Assembly (NCBI RefSeq): GCF_003610405.1
Contig: NZ_RAQC01000001.1
Span: 1,364,001 to 1,428,000 of the forward strand
DNA length: 64,000 bases
DNA from: Microbacterium sp. AG238
Lineage (GTDB): Bacteria; Actinomycetota; Actinomycetes; Actinomycetales; Microbacteriaceae
Direction of reading: 5' to 3'
Shown here: positions 18,529 to 27,248 of the stretch, piece after piece
How the letters are laid out: each line of letters begins with the position of its first letter
Numbering within the stretch: position 1 is the stretch's first letter
Notes under the pieces: model-generated
Databases searched by the model: none
What the model saw: only the letters and a program-made list of their open reading frames with translations
What the model was told of the DNA's origin: nothing
Translations under genes and position numbers: made by a program

Positions 18529-20169
18529 ATGAGCCGTGCAGGAGCGCCCGCAGAAGCATCCGACCTCATCGACATCGATGAGCTGATCGCCGCCTACTAC
18601 GACCGGAAGCCGGATGCCGCGGTCCCCGGGCAGCGCGTGGCGTTCGGCACGAGCGGGCACCGGGGTTCGTCGCTGTCGACGAGCTTCAACGAAGACCACA
18701 TCCTCGCCACGACCCAGGCCATCGTCGATTACCGGCGCGCGCAGGGCATCGAGGGGCCGCTCTTCCTCGGGCGCGACACGCACGGGCTGTCCCTTCCCGC
18801 CGAGCGCAGCGCCATCGAGGTTCTCGTCGCGAACGGCGTCGACGTCCGCATCGACTCCCGCGACTCGTGGGTGCCGACACCCGCGCTCAGCCACGCGATC
18901 CTGACGTACAACCGCGGTCGCGCGCTCGATGACGCAGGCCGCGCCGACGGCATCGTCGTGACGCCCTCGCACAACCCGCCGCGCGACGGCGGCTTCAAGT
19001 ACAACCCCCCGCACGGCGGGCCCGCCGACACCGATGCGACATCGTGGATCGCCGACCGCGCGAACGAGCTGATCGCCGCAGGCCTCGAGGGCGTACACCG
19101 CACGCGCCATGCCGACATCGACCTCGACACGCTCGGCCAGTACGACTTCCGCGACGCCTACGTGCGCGACCTCGCCACGATCATCGACGTCGACGCCATC
19201 AAAGCGTCGGGCGTGCGCATCGGGGCCGACCCGCTCGGCGGCGCCTCGGTGGAGTACTGGGCGCTCATCGCCGAGGTCTACGGCCTCGATCTCACGGTCG
19301 TGAACCCCGAGGTCGACCCGACCTGGAAGTTCATGACGCTCGACTGGGACGAGAAGATCCGCATGGATCCGTCGTCGCCGTCGGCGATGGCCGCGCTTGT
19401 CGCCCGTCGCGACGAGTACGACATCCTCACCGGGAACGACGCCGACGCCGACCGTCACGGCATCGTGACGCCCGACGCGGGCCTGATGAACCCGAACCAT
19501 TTCCTCGCCGTCGCGATCGACTATCTGTTCGCGAACCGTCCGGGATGGCCGACGGATGCCGCGGTCGGCAAGACACTCGTGTCGTCGATGATCATCGATC
19601 GTGTGGCCGAGTCGCTCGGCCGCGCGCTGCTCGAGGTGCCCGTCGGGTTCAAGTGGTTCGTGCCGGGCCTGCTCGACGGTTCGGTCGCCTTCGGCGGCGA
19701 AGAGTCGGCGGGGGCCTCGTTCCTCCGCAAGGACGGCAGCGTGTGGACGACCGACAAGGACGGCATCCTGCTGTGCCTGCTCGCCGCCGAGATCCTGGCC
19801 GTCACCGGCAAGACCCCCTCGCAGCGGTACGCCGAGCTCGAAGCGCAGTTCGGCTCGTCGGCCTACCAGCGTGTCGACGCCCCGGCCACGCCCGAGCAGA
19901 AGGCCGCCCTCGGCAAGCTCTCGGGCGACGCCGTGACGGCCACCGAGCTGGCGGGCGAGCCCATCACGGCGAAGCTCTCGCACGCCCCGGGCAACGGCGC
20001 CGCGATCGGCGGTCTCAAGGTGCAGACCGAGCATGCGTGGTTCGCCGCGCGCCCGTCGGGCACCGAGGACGTCTACAAGCTCTACGCCGAGAGCCTGCGC
20101 GGCCCGGAGCACCTGGCAGAGGTGCAGGCCGAGGCCCGCGCCGTGGTCGCGGCCGCGCTCGGCGCCTGA
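18529..20169 (+). CDS. pgm: Phosphoglucomutase (alpha-D-glucose phosphate-specific)
   Basis: A 546-residue enzyme interconverting glucose-1-phosphate and glucose-6-phosphate, linking glycogen and cell-wall sugar nucleotides with glycolysis. The phosphoserine loop is [11 protein letters not shown] (145-155), the Mg-binding loop [10 protein letters not shown] (303-312), the sugar-binding loop [10 protein letters not shown] (389-398) and the phosphate-binding RPSGTED near 508-514. Length matches the bacterial Pgm subfamily, not the shorter ManB type. Start is ATG at 18529. A repeat element begins 11 bases after the stop. Confidence 0.96.
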   Translation: MSRAGAPAEASDLIDIDELIAAYYDRKPDAAVPGQRVAFGTSGHRGSSLSTSFNEDHILATTQAIVDYRRAQGIEGPLFLGRDTHGLSLPAERSAIEVLVANGVDVRIDSRDSWVPTPALSHAILTYNRGRALDDAGRADGIVVTPSHNPPRDGGFKYNPPHGGPADTDATSWIADRANELIAAGLEGVHRTRHADIDLDTLGQYDFRDAYVRDLATIIDVDAIKASGVRIGADPLGGASVEYWALIAEVYGLDLTVVNPEVDPTWKFMTLDWDEKIRMDPSSPSAMAALVARRDEYDILTGNDADADRHGIVTPDAGLMNPNHFLAVAIDYLFANRPGWPTDAAVGKTLVSSMIIDRVAESLGRALLEVPVGFKWFVPGLLDGSVAFGGEESAGASFLRKDGSVWTTDKDGILLCLLAAEILAVTGKTPSQRYAELEAQFGSSAYQRVDAPATPEQKAALGKLSGDAVTATELAGEPITAKLSHAPGNGAAIGGLKVQTEHAWFAARPSGTEDVYKLYAESLRGPEHLAEVQAEARAVVAAALGA

Positions 20170-20180
20170 TCCACGCTGGG

Positions 20181-20279
20181 CATCCTCGCATCACCCCCAA
20201 TGCACGGCCGAGCGCCGAGTGCACGACCTTCGAGCGTGAGCAGGCCGTGCACGCGCGGCGAAGCCGTGCGCTCGGGCGA
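20181..20279. repeat. Convergent-junction repeat, copy 1
   Basis: A 99-base element beginning CATCCTCGCATCACCCCC and ending GCTCGGGCGA. Copy 2 (21807-21905) differs at only two positions. It sits between the converging pgm and MarR genes. Internally CGAGTGCACG can pair with CGTGCGCTCG, so the transcript would fold into a long hairpin in either direction. Confidence 0.85.
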
Positions 20280-20287
20280 TGCCGCGG

Positions 20288-20776
20288 TCAGCGACGCCGG
20301 GATGCCGAACGCGGCGGCGCCGCGCGCAGGTGCGCCGTCACGCTGCGAAGGATGCGCGCGAGGTCGGCGGCATCCGCATCGGATAGCGGCGCGAACAGCA
20401 GCCGATGCACGGTCTCGATGTGACCGGGGAACACGGCGGCCAGAACGTCGCGCCCCGCACCCGTCAGCGCGACCACGGTGCTGCGCTCGTCCTCCGGAGA
20501 CGGTGACCGCGTGACGTATCCGCGCTGCTCGAGCAGTGTTGCCTGGTAGGTCAGTCCGCTGCGGCTGTACACCACGCCGTCGGCGAGGTCGGTCATGCGC
20601 AGGGTGCCGCCTGGAGCGTCGTTCAGCCGCGCCAGCAGCTGGAACTGGACGTAGCTCAGGCCGCCGGCATCCTTCAGCTGCGCCTCGACGGCGGGACGCA
20701 GCAGGCTGCCCACCTCCGTGAAGGCGAGGTAGGCCTCGAGCTGCGTCGACGTGAGGGAGCGTGGCGCGTTCGTCAT
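20288..20776 (-). CDS. MarR-family transcriptional regulator
   Basis: A 162-residue winged-helix repressor. The core SYVQFQLLARLNDAPGGTLRMTDLADGVVYSRSGLTYQATLLEQRGYVTRSPSPEDERSTVVAL layout is classical MarR: DNA-recognition helix around SRSGLTYQATLL and a wing with the DER motif at about 93-95. It is divergent from an NADPH:quinone oxidoreductase with two palindromic sites between them, so it most likely represses both genes until an electrophile or quinone-like ligand binds. Start ATG at 20776; TAGGAT on the minus strand ends seven bases before it, with no ribosome binding site, so the message may be leaderless. Confidence 0.92.
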   Translation of the reverse strand: MTNAPRSLTSTQLEAYLAFTEVGSLLRPAVEAQLKDAGGLSYVQFQLLARLNDAPGGTLRMTDLADGVVYSRSGLTYQATLLEQRGYVTRSPSPEDERSTVVALTGAGRDVLAAVFPGHIETVHRLLFAPLSDADAADLARILRSVTAHLRAAPPRSASRRR

Positions 20777-20793
20777 GGACTCGATCCTATCTG

Positions 20794-20847
20794 TTGCTTC
20801 ACATTCGAAGTAGTGTTACGTTCCTCGTATCGCTTCGAATTCGAAGC
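20794..20847 (+). promoter_or_regulatory. Promoter and paired MarR-type operators
   Basis: A plus-strand promoter can be read as TTGCTT (20794-20799), 17 bases, TACGTT (20817-20822). A perfect 16-base palindrome GCTTCGAATTCGAAGC lies at 20832-20847, covering the expected start of transcription. A degenerate copy, GCTTCACATTCGAAGT, lies at 20796-20811 between the -35 and -10 boxes. The two centres are 36 bases apart. The placement fits repression of both the oxidoreductase and the MarR gene; regulator identity is inferred from adjacency. Confidence 0.75.
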
Positions 20848-20869
20848 AATAGACGCGAAGGATCAGATC

Positions 20870-21799
20870 ATGAATGCAGTGCAGTTCTCTCAGACCGGTG
20901 GCCCCGAGGTCCTCGAGATCGTCGACATCGACCGCCCCGAGCCGGCGGCGGGCCAGGTGCGCATCCGCGTCGCCGCGTCGGCGTACAACGCGGCGGACGG
21001 CGGGATGCGCGCGGGCTTCCTCCCCATCCCGATCGAGCTGCCCCACGTGCCCGGTTACGACGTCTCGGGGCGCGTCGATGCGGTCGGCCCGGGCGTGACC
21101 GGCCTCGCCGTGGGCGACGCGGTGATCGCGTTCCTCCCGATGGAGCAGGACGGCGGAGCGGCGGAGTTCGTGCTGGCTCCCGCCGACGCCGTGGCCGCCG
21201 CGCCCACGAGCATTCCCCTCGCCGATGCCGCCGCGCTGCCCTCCGTCGCGCTGACCGCGTGGCAGGCCCTCGTCGACGACGGTCGCCTCGAGTCGGGCCA
21301 GAGGGTGCTGATCGTCGGCGCCGGCGGTGTCGTCGGAAAGTACGCCGTCCAGCTCGCCAAGCGCGCCGGCATCCACGTCATCGCCACCGCGAGCCCCCGC
21401 AGCGTCGACGCCGTCCGCGCGGCCGGAGCCGACCAGATCATCGATCACACCGCGACCGACGTGCTGGGCGCGATCGACGGACCGGTCGACGTGCTGCTGA
21501 ACCTCGCCCCGATCGAACCCGAGCTGTTCGAGACCTACGTCGGGGCCGTCGCCGACGGCGGCGCGGTGGTCAGCACGACGGCGTTCATGTCCACTCCGAG
21601 CGACGAGGGGCGCGGCGTCCACGCCGCGACGGTGTTCGTCCGCCGCGATCGCGACCGGCTCGTCGAGCTGGTCCGCCTGGTCGACGAGGGCGCGCTCACC
21701 ATCGAGGTCACGCGGCGCATCCCCCTGGCTGAGCTCCCCGCACTGCACGCCGAGGCGGCTGAGAGCGGCATCGCGGGCAAAGTCATCGTCCTGCCTTGA
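20870..21799 (+). CDS. NADP-dependent quinone oxidoreductase-like MDR protein
   Basis: A 309-residue zinc-free medium-chain dehydrogenase/reductase. The GroES-like domain covers about 1-125 (PEPAAGQVRIRVAASAYNAAD, PHVPGYDVSGRVDAVG). The Rossmann domain has the cofactor motif VGAGGVVGKYAVQLAK at about 149-164. The zinc-site cysteines and histidines of alcohol dehydrogenases are absent, as in QOR-type enzymes that reduce quinones or activated alkenes. AAGGA lies about nine bases upstream of the ATG. The divergent MarR gene and operators point to induction by a toxic electrophile. Confidence 0.9.
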   Translation: MNAVQFSQTGGPEVLEIVDIDRPEPAAGQVRIRVAASAYNAADGGMRAGFLPIPIELPHVPGYDVSGRVDAVGPGVTGLAVGDAVIAFLPMEQDGGAAEFVLAPADAVAAAPTSIPLADAAALPSVALTAWQALVDDGRLESGQRVLIVGAGGVVGKYAVQLAKRAGIHVIATASPRSVDAVRAAGADQIIDHTATDVLGAIDGPVDVLLNLAPIEPELFETYVGAVADGGAVVSTTAFMSTPSDEGRGVHAATVFVRRDRDRLVELVRLVDEGALTIEVTRRIPLAELPALHAEAAESGIAGKVIVLP

Positions 21800-21806
21800 G
21801 CGACAT

Positions 21807-21905
21807 CATCCTCGCATCACCCCCAATGCACGGCCGAGCGCCGAGTGCACGACCTTCGAGCGTGAGCAGGCCGTGCACTCGCGGCGAGGCCGTGCGCTCG
21901 GGCGA
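21807..21905. repeat. Convergent-junction repeat, copy 2
   Basis: Near-identical to copy 1 (two differences in 99 bases). It fills the gap between the converging quinone oxidoreductase and KDPG aldolase genes and ends one base before the aldolase stop codon. GAGTGCACG and CGTGCACTC are perfect 9-bp arms of an internal hairpin in this copy. Confidence 0.85.
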
Positions 21906-21906
21906 G

Positions 21907-22527
21907 TCAGCGCGCGAGGAGCTCGGCCAGGCGGGGCAGCTGCGACTCGTCTTCCAGGGCGGAGCCGACCGCGACGACGCGCACGCCGGCGTCGAGGAAC
22001 GCCTCCGCGTTCGCGGCATCCATCCCGCCGGTCGCGACGAAACGCACACCCGGGAACGGCCCGCGGATGTGCCGGAACCAGTCGACCCCGAGCCAGTGCG
22101 CCGGGAACGCCTTGAGCCACGGGAGTCCGAGTGCCACGGCCCGCTGCACCTCACCCGGGGTCGCGACGCCGGGCAGGATCGGGATGCCGTGTCGCTGCGC
22201 CGCACGCACGACCTCGGGGTCGAGCCCCGGCGAGACGACGTAGGCCGCGCCGGCGTCGACGGCGAGAGCGACCTGGTCGACGGTGACGACGGTCCCGGCG
22301 CCGACCGCCTTGCCGCGCTCGGCCCCCAGACGCACGACCTCGCGGAGCGCCCGCTCGTCTTCGTCGGTCTGCAGCGGCACCTCGACCGAGTCGATACCCA
22401 GGTCCCACGCGGTGGTCGCGAGCCGCACGGAGCGTTCGAGACCCATGCCCCGCAGGATCGCCATGAGAGGGGCGCCAGCGAAGATGTCGTCGAGCGCCGT
22501 GTTCGCGTCGGTGTGCAAGGTGGTCAT
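21907..22527 (-). CDS. eda: 2-dehydro-3-deoxyphosphogluconate (KDPG) aldolase
   Basis: A 206-residue class I aldolase splitting KDPG into pyruvate and glyceraldehyde-3-phosphate, the last step of uronate and Entner-Doudoroff catabolism. The TIM-barrel signature residues are all visible: Glu49 in VEVPLQT, AGTV (77-80), SPGLD (99-103), PGVATPGE (119-126), the Schiff-base Lys139 in PWLKAFPA, and FVATGGMD. Length is typical. It is the last gene of the operon; its ATG overlaps the stop of the KDG kinase as ATGA. Confidence 0.95.
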   Translation of the reverse strand: MTTLHTDANTALDDIFAGAPLMAILRGMGLERSVRLATTAWDLGIDSVEVPLQTDEDERALREVVRLGAERGKAVGAGTVVTVDQVALAVDAGAAYVVSPGLDPEVVRAAQRHGIPILPGVATPGEVQRAVALGLPWLKAFPAHWLGVDWFRHIRGPFPGVRFVATGGMDAANAEAFLDAGVRVVAVGSALEDESQLPRLAELLAR

Positions 22528-23462
22528 GAGGGAGTCCTCTCGCGGGGTGGTTCGTTCTGGTCGGGCGCCGGGGCGGGGTCGGGGAAGTCGCCCGTCGTGG
22601 CCATCGTGAGTGCCGCACGCTCGTGCCCCGACCGCAGTCGGTCGTGCGGCGCGGCGCCGGCGAGCAGCGCCGCGAGGTAGCCGCCCGCGAACGCATCGCC
22701 GGCCCCGACGGGCTCGACGACGTCGACGACGAGAGCCGGCTCGAACACGACGTCATCGCCGGCGAAGAGCGTGGCCCCGACGGCGCCGTCCTTGACGACG
22801 AGCTGCGGGACGTCGGGCAGCAGCGCCCGGACGGCGTCAGCATCCGCCGTGGCCCAGAGCGTCTCGGCCTCGTCGCGTCCGACGAAGACGACGTCTGCAC
22901 GTCGTGCCAGGTCGAGCAGCGGGCCGGATGCCGCGGTCTCGCTCCACAGGGGCGCGCGGTGATTGACGTCGACGCTGACAGGCACCCCCGCCTCTCGCGC
23001 GCGGTCGACGAGTCGTCGTACGAACGCCGGCGCCGTGCCGCCGAGCGCGGCCGTGATTCCCGAGACGTGCAGCATCGCCACACCGTTCCACGAGATGGCG
23101 TCGGCGTCGGCCTCGGAGAGGTGGGCGGCGGCCGAGCCCGCGCGGTAGTACGCGACGCCGTGGCCGGGGTCCTTCAGGTAGAGCCCGGTCGGGTGCTCGG
23201 CGTCGACGACCACGCGCGAGACGTCGACGCCGCGCCGCGCCACCCGCGACACGACGCGCCGGCCGAGGGCGTCGTCGCCGACGCGCGAGAACCACGCGGC
23301 GGGCTGACCGGCGGCGGCCGCGTGCGCGGCCACGTTCGACTCCGCTCCCCCGGCGTCGATGCGGAACACCTCGGCGCGCTCGAGCCGCTCGGCAGCGGCG
23401 GGCGCGACCATCGCCATCGTCTCGCCCGCCGTCAACAGCACACCGCCCACCGGACCGCTCAC
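22524..23462 (-). CDS. kdgK: 2-dehydro-3-deoxygluconokinase (PfkB family)
   Basis: A 312-residue ribokinase-fold kinase that makes KDPG from 2-keto-3-deoxygluconate. The PfkB C-terminal signature GAGDAFAGG is at 253-261 with catalytic Asp256. The N-terminal region has DAGGAESNVAAHAA. YYRAGSAAAHL (105-115) and DVNHRAPLWS (165-174) are segments typical of KDG kinases. Its GTG start overlaps the KduI stop (GTGA) and its own stop overlaps eda (ATGA). The last 40 residues after the kinase core are Pro-rich. Specificity is assigned from both motifs and neighbours. Confidence 0.9.
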   Translation of the reverse strand: MSGPVGGVLLTAGETMAMVAPAAAERLERAEVFRIDAGGAESNVAAHAAAAGQPAAWFSRVGDDALGRRVVSRVARRGVDVSRVVVDAEHPTGLYLKDPGHGVAYYRAGSAAAHLSEADADAISWNGVAMLHVSGITAALGGTAPAFVRRLVDRAREAGVPVSVDVNHRAPLWSETAASGPLLDLARRADVVFVGRDEAETLWATADADAVRALLPDVPQLVVKDGAVGATLFAGDDVVFEPALVVDVVEPVGAGDAFAGGYLAALLAGAAPHDRLRSGHERAALTMATTGDFPDPAPAPDQNEPPRERTPS

Positions 23463-24298
23463 TTCAGGGTCGTGACGGGTGCGGCGTCCATGTCGTCGAA
23501 CGCCTGGTTCTCGCCTGCCATCGCCCAGATGAACGAGTAGGCCGCTGTGCCCACACCCGAGTGCAGCGACCAGCTCGGCGAGATGATCGCCTGACGGTCG
23601 GCGACGACGAGGTGCCGCGTCTCCTCGCGCTCACCCAACAGATGGATGACGCGGGCGTCGTCAGGCAGGTCGAAGTACAGGTAGCACTCGGTGCGGCGGT
23701 CGTGGGTATGGGCGGGCATCGTGTTCCACATCGACCCCTCGTGCAGGGTCGTGACACCCATCACGATCTGGCAGCTCTTCACGCCGTTCTCGTGGATGTA
23801 CTGGTTGAGCGTGCGGCGGTTGCTGGTGGCCTGGTCGCCGAGCTCGCGCACGGTGCCCTCGCCGGGCGAGACCAGAGCCGCCGGGTAGGCCGTGTGCGCC
23901 GGTGCCGAGAACAGGTAGAACTGCGCACCCCGCTGGCCATCGGCCGCGTCCGCGTCGGCGAACACGATGTCGCGGATGCCGCGACCGAGGTACAGGCACG
24001 CGCCCGTCACGAGCGTGTGGACCTCGCCGTCGGCGGTCACCGTGCCGGTGCCGCCGACGTTGATGATGCCGAGCTCGCGGTGCTCCAGGAAGTAGTCGCT
24101 GCGGATCTCGGGGTAGCCGGGAAGCGCCAGCTCGCGCCCGGCCGGGACCGCACCGCCGAGCACGATGCGATCGTGGTGGGTGTAGACGACGGTGATCTCA
24201 CCCGGCACGAACACCTCGGGCACGAGATACTGCTCGCGCAGATCGGCGGTGGTCATGCCGGGGATCTGCGCGGGGTTGGTCGCGTAACGCTGCTGCAT
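23459..24298 (-). CDS. kduI: 5-dehydro-4-deoxy-D-glucuronate isomerase
   Basis: A 279-residue bicupin that isomerises 5-keto-4-deoxyuronate, the linear form of the unsaturated uronic acid released by lyases and GH88, to 2,5-diketo-3-deoxygluconate. The metal ligands are seen as His197 and His199 in PAHTHDRRTE, Glu204, and His246 in SWSLHSG. RYATNPAQ at the N-terminus and the GVTTLHEGSMWNTMP stretch are family hallmarks. AAGGGAA precedes the ATG. It is followed by a coupled kdgK. Confidence 0.96.
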   Translation of the reverse strand: MQQRYATNPAQIPGMTTADLREQYLVPEVFVPGEITVVYTHHDRIVLGGAVPAGRELALPGYPEIRSDYFLEHRELGIINVGGTGTVTADGEVHTLVTGACLYLGRGIRDIVFADADAADGQRGAQFYLFSAPAHTAYPAALVSPGEGTVRELGDQATSNRRTLNQYIHENGVKSCQIVMGVTTLHEGSMWNTMPAHTHDRRTECYLYFDLPDDARVIHLLGEREETRHLVVADRQAIISPSWSLHSGVGTAAYSFIWAMAGENQAFDDMDAAPVTTLK

Positions 24299-24355
24299 GG
24301 GGTTCCCTTCTGGGGCGGGCCGGCGGGAGTGCCGGGGGGGTGAGACGGAGTCGGA

Positions 24356-25120
24356 TCAGCGGACGAGCCAGCCGCCGTCGACGGGCACGATCGCCCCGGT
24401 GACGTAGGCGGCGGCATCCGAGGCGAGGAAGACGAAGGCGCCCTGCAGGTCGCCGGGCGTTCCCCACCGGCCGGCGGGGATGCGGGCGAGGATCGACGCC
24501 TCGCGGTCGGCGTCGGCGCGGATCGGCGCGGTGTTGTCGGTAGCCATGTAGCCGGGCGCGACCGCGTTGACGGTCACCCCCGACGCGGCCCACTCGTTCG
24601 CGAGCGCTTTGGTGAGACCGGCGACCGCATGCTTCGAGGCGGCATAGCCGGGCACGAGGATGCCGCCCTGGAACGACAGCATCGAGGCGACGTTGATGAT
24701 GCGCCCCGAGCCCTGCGCGATCATGCGGCGCCCGGCCGCCTGCGACAGATGGAACACGGCGTCGAGGTTGACCGCGAGCACGTCGTCCCAGTCGGCGGCC
24801 GGGTGGTCGGCGGCCGGGGCACGACGGATGATCCCGGCGTTGTTGACGAGGATGTCGATGCCGCCGAGCTCGGCGACCGTCTCGGCGACCGCGTCGGCGA
24901 GCTGCTCCGGCGTCGCGGTGCCGAGATCGAGGCGGATGCGGTGCGCGCGGCGACCGAGGGCGGTGATCGCCTCCGCCGTCTCGGCCGCGTCGCCGCGGTC
25001 GAGCAGCGCGACATCCGCGCCGGCCTCGGCGAGCGCGACGGCGGCCCCCTGGCCGAGGCCGCGGGTCGAACCGGTGACGAGCGCGACGCGCCCGTCCAGG
25101 CGGAAGGAATCGAGGATCAT
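24356..25120 (-). CDS. kduD: 2-dehydro-3-deoxy-D-gluconate 5-dehydrogenase
   Basis: A 254-residue classical short-chain dehydrogenase reducing 2,5-diketo-3-deoxygluconate to KDG with NAD(P)H. The cofactor motif TGSTRGLG is at 16-23, NNAG at 91-94, and the Ser144-Tyr157-Lys161 catalytic set in NVASM...GYAASKHAV. The segment APGYMATDNTAP and the C-terminal PVDGGWLVR are characteristic of KduD. Placement directly above kduI supports the call. A 3-deoxyfuconate dehydrogenase is an alternative because an FAH-family hydrolase lies just upstream. The ATG overlaps the FAH stop as ATGA. Confidence 0.92.
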   Translation of the reverse strand: MILDSFRLDGRVALVTGSTRGLGQGAAVALAEAGADVALLDRGDAAETAEAITALGRRAHRIRLDLGTATPEQLADAVAETVAELGGIDILVNNAGIIRRAPAADHPAADWDDVLAVNLDAVFHLSQAAGRRMIAQGSGRIINVASMLSFQGGILVPGYAASKHAVAGLTKALANEWAASGVTVNAVAPGYMATDNTAPIRADADREASILARIPAGRWGTPGDLQGAFVFLASDAAAYVTGAIVPVDGGWLVR

Positions 25121-25992
25121 GCGGGGCCTCCGATGAAGGTGGTGGTCAGTTCGCCGAGACGCTCGATGCGCACGGTGACGGCGTCGCCGCCGCGCAGCGG
25201 CCGATGCGCGGCCTGCGCGTCGGGCAGCTTCTGCGGGGTGCCGGTCGAGATGACATCGCCGGGTTCGAGGGTCATGACGCTGCTGAGATACGACACGACG
25301 CGCGCGACCGAGAAGATCGTGGTGGCGGTGGACTGCGAGACGGTCACGACACCGTCGCGGACGACCTCGACGAGCATGTCCTGCGGGTCGCCCGCTTCGT
25401 CGGGCGTGACGAGCCAGGGCCCGAGCGGCGCGAAACCGTCGAAGCACTTGCCCATCGCCCACTGGCTCTGCCGCCGCTGCCACGAGCGATCGGACACGTC
25501 GTTGAGGATCGTGTAGCCGGCGACATGCGCGAGCGCCGTCGCCTCATCGACGTCCTTGGCCTGCTGCCCGATGACGACGGCGATCTCGCCCTCGTAGTCG
25601 ACGTCGTCCGCGACCGCGGGCACCACGACGGGGTCGGCCGGTCCGCCGAGGGTGTTGGGGGTCTTCACGAAGACATCGGGGAACGCGGGGTCGTCGGCGG
25701 TCGGGTCGACGCCGTCGGGCACATGCCCGCGGTAGTTGTAGCCGAGGCACAGGATCTTGCCCGGTCGCACGGGCGCCTCGAGCCGAACCGACGACAGCTC
25801 GGGGTCGGTGGCGCCGGCGCGAGCGACGGCCGCGTCGAGGGCCGGTCGACCGGCGAGGATCAGCTCGGGCAACGGAGCCGCGCCCAGGTCGACGACGCGG
25901 TCGACGCCGGCCACCGTGACGACGACGCCCGAGCGGATGCCGTCGTCGCCGGCCTCGGCGGCACGGGCAGGGCGGTAGCGGACGAGCCTCAC
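25117..25992 (-). CDS. Fumarylacetoacetate hydrolase (FAH) family protein
   Basis: A 291-residue metal-dependent C-C hydrolase or lyase of the 2,4-diketo-3-deoxy acid hydrolase and isomerase group. GKILCLGYNYRGH (78-90), the metal-binding DYEGEIAVVIG (132-142) and GDVISTGTPQ are clear. In sugar-acid pathways members of this family cleave 2,4-diketo-3-deoxy-L-rhamnonate or -fuconate to pyruvate and lactate, or act as 2-keto-3-deoxy acid dehydratases. The role in an otherwise complete Kdu pathway is not obvious. The GTG start overlaps the GH88 stop as GTGA, so it is tightly embedded in the operon. Confidence 0.85.
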   Translation of the reverse strand: MRLVRYRPARAAEAGDDGIRSGVVVTVAGVDRVVDLGAAPLPELILAGRPALDAAVARAGATDPELSSVRLEAPVRPGKILCLGYNYRGHVPDGVDPTADDPAFPDVFVKTPNTLGGPADPVVVPAVADDVDYEGEIAVVIGQQAKDVDEATALAHVAGYTILNDVSDRSWQRRQSQWAMGKCFDGFAPLGPWLVTPDEAGDPQDMLVEVVRDGVVTVSQSTATTIFSVARVVSYLSSVMTLEPGDVISTGTPQKLPDAQAAHRPLRGGDAVTVRIERLGELTTTFIGGPA

Positions 25993-27227
25993 CAGTACGG
26001 CTTCCAGTCGGGGCGTGCGGCGCGCACCAGAGCTTCGAGGTAGAAGTAGTCGCCCCACAGCGTGCCCTCGTCGACGCCGACCGACTTCGGCAGGTCGTAG
26101 ACGCTGTGCAGGAGCACCGCATCGGCGGCTTCGGGACTCTCGGGCGTGTAGTTCTCGATGAGCGACGCGAGGATCTCGTGGGCCGCGGCCCGGTAGCGGG
26201 AAGCGGCGTCGGGATCGGCATCCGCCCCCTCGCCGAGCACGCCGGCGAGCTCGAACAGCCCCGACACCGCGATCGCGGCCGACGAGCTGTCGCGCGGCGC
26301 GTCGGCGCCGTCGGTGTAGACCATGTCCCAGAACGGCACCCGATCGCTCGGGAGGTGCGACAGGAAGCGTTCGGCGCAGCGCCGCGACGCGTCGAGCAGG
26401 GCGGGATCGCCGGTCGCGCGGTGGTTCATCGCGAAGCCGTAGATGCCCCACGCCTGCCCGCGTGCCCAGCACGAGTCGTCGAACGCCCCCTGCTCGGTCG
26501 CACCGCGCAGGGGCGCGCCGGTCTCGGGGTCCCAGTAGAACGTGTGGAAGGTCGTGTCGTCGTCGCGCAGGATGTGGGTGCGCAGCTGCGTCGTGTGGCG
26601 ACGCACGGCATCGGCGAAGCGCTCCTGCCCGGTCTGCTCCCCCGCCCAGGTGAGCAGCGGCATGTTCATGAGGCTGTCGACGATCGTGCGTCCGCGCTGC
26701 GCGGGATCGGAGAGGTCTCCCCACGCCTGGATGATGCCCGCGGGCTCGAGGAACCGGCGCATGAGGTGATCGGCCGCCGCCAGGGCCGTCTCGCGCGCGT
26801 CCTCGTCGCCGAGCAGCCGGTAGGGCGCGACCGAGGCGAGGCTGTACAGGAACCCCAGGTCGTGCGTGTCGAGGTCGTCCTCTTCGCGGATCCGTCGCGC
26901 GAAGTCCGCGGCGTGAGCGAGCCCCGCCTCACGGAAGAAGGGGTCGCCGGTGATCTCCCACGCGATCCACATCATCCCCGGCCAGAAACTGGTCGTCCAC
27001 CCGCGGTTCGCCCCGGCGGGAAACCCGTTCGCCGCCGGTCGGATCGGATACCGGTCGTCGCGCGTCGTGTCGTCGGGGTAGCGCAGCCCGAACGTCTCGA
27101 TGTTGCGGCGCAGCGTGGCCACGACGGCCCCGATGGCCGCCTCGATCGCGGCAGTGTCGGCGGCGGTGTCGGCGGCAGTGTGGGCGCCCGTGGGCGCGCC
27201 GAGGTCGGTGCCGGGGAGGGATGTCAT
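25989..27227 (-). CDS. ugl: GH88 unsaturated glucuronyl/rhamnogalacturonyl hydrolase
   Basis: A 412-residue (alpha/alpha)6-barrel enzyme that hydrates the double bond of 4,5-unsaturated uronic acid at the end of lyase-generated oligosaccharides, releasing the linear keto-uronate used by KduI. Asp123 (HDLGF) and Asp184 (DSLMNMPLL) are 61 residues apart, the same spacing as the catalytic Asp88/Asp149 of the well-studied Bacillus enzyme. His228 and Arg256 fall at the equivalent of its His193 and Arg221. There is no signal peptide, so it acts in the cytoplasm. The N-terminus has a short TAAD repeat caused by a 12-base tandem duplication. Substrate (glycosaminoglycan, ulvan or pectin type) is not decided by sequence. 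Confidence 0.9.
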   Translation of the reverse strand: MTSLPGTDLGAPTGAHTAADTAADTAAIEAAIGAVVATLRRNIETFGLRYPDDTTRDDRYPIRPAANGFPAGANRGWTTSFWPGMMWIAWEITGDPFFREAGLAHAADFARRIREEDDLDTHDLGFLYSLASVAPYRLLGDEDARETALAAADHLMRRFLEPAGIIQAWGDLSDPAQRGRTIVDSLMNMPLLTWAGEQTGQERFADAVRRHTTQLRTHILRDDDTTFHTFYWDPETGAPLRGATEQGAFDDSCWARGQAWGIYGFAMNHRATGDPALLDASRRCAERFLSHLPSDRVPFWDMVYTDGADAPRDSSSAAIAVSGLFELAGVLGEGADADPDAASRYRAAAHEILASLIENYTPESPEAADAVLLHSVYDLPKSVGVDEGTLWGDYFYLEALVRAARPDWKPYW

Positions 27228-27248
27228 GTCGAGGGGTTCCTTCGGGGT

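Noticed and set aside
20181..21905. The near-identical repeats at 20181 and 21807 as insertion sequence ends flanking a composite element
   Set aside because: The copies are in direct orientation around a MarR/oxidoreductase pair with no transposase and no target duplication. A third copy at an unrelated convergent junction fits a dispersed terminator-like repeat better.
27140..27185. Short tandem repeats as a CRISPR array
   Set aside because: The units are only 12 bases without spacers, and lie within a coding region.
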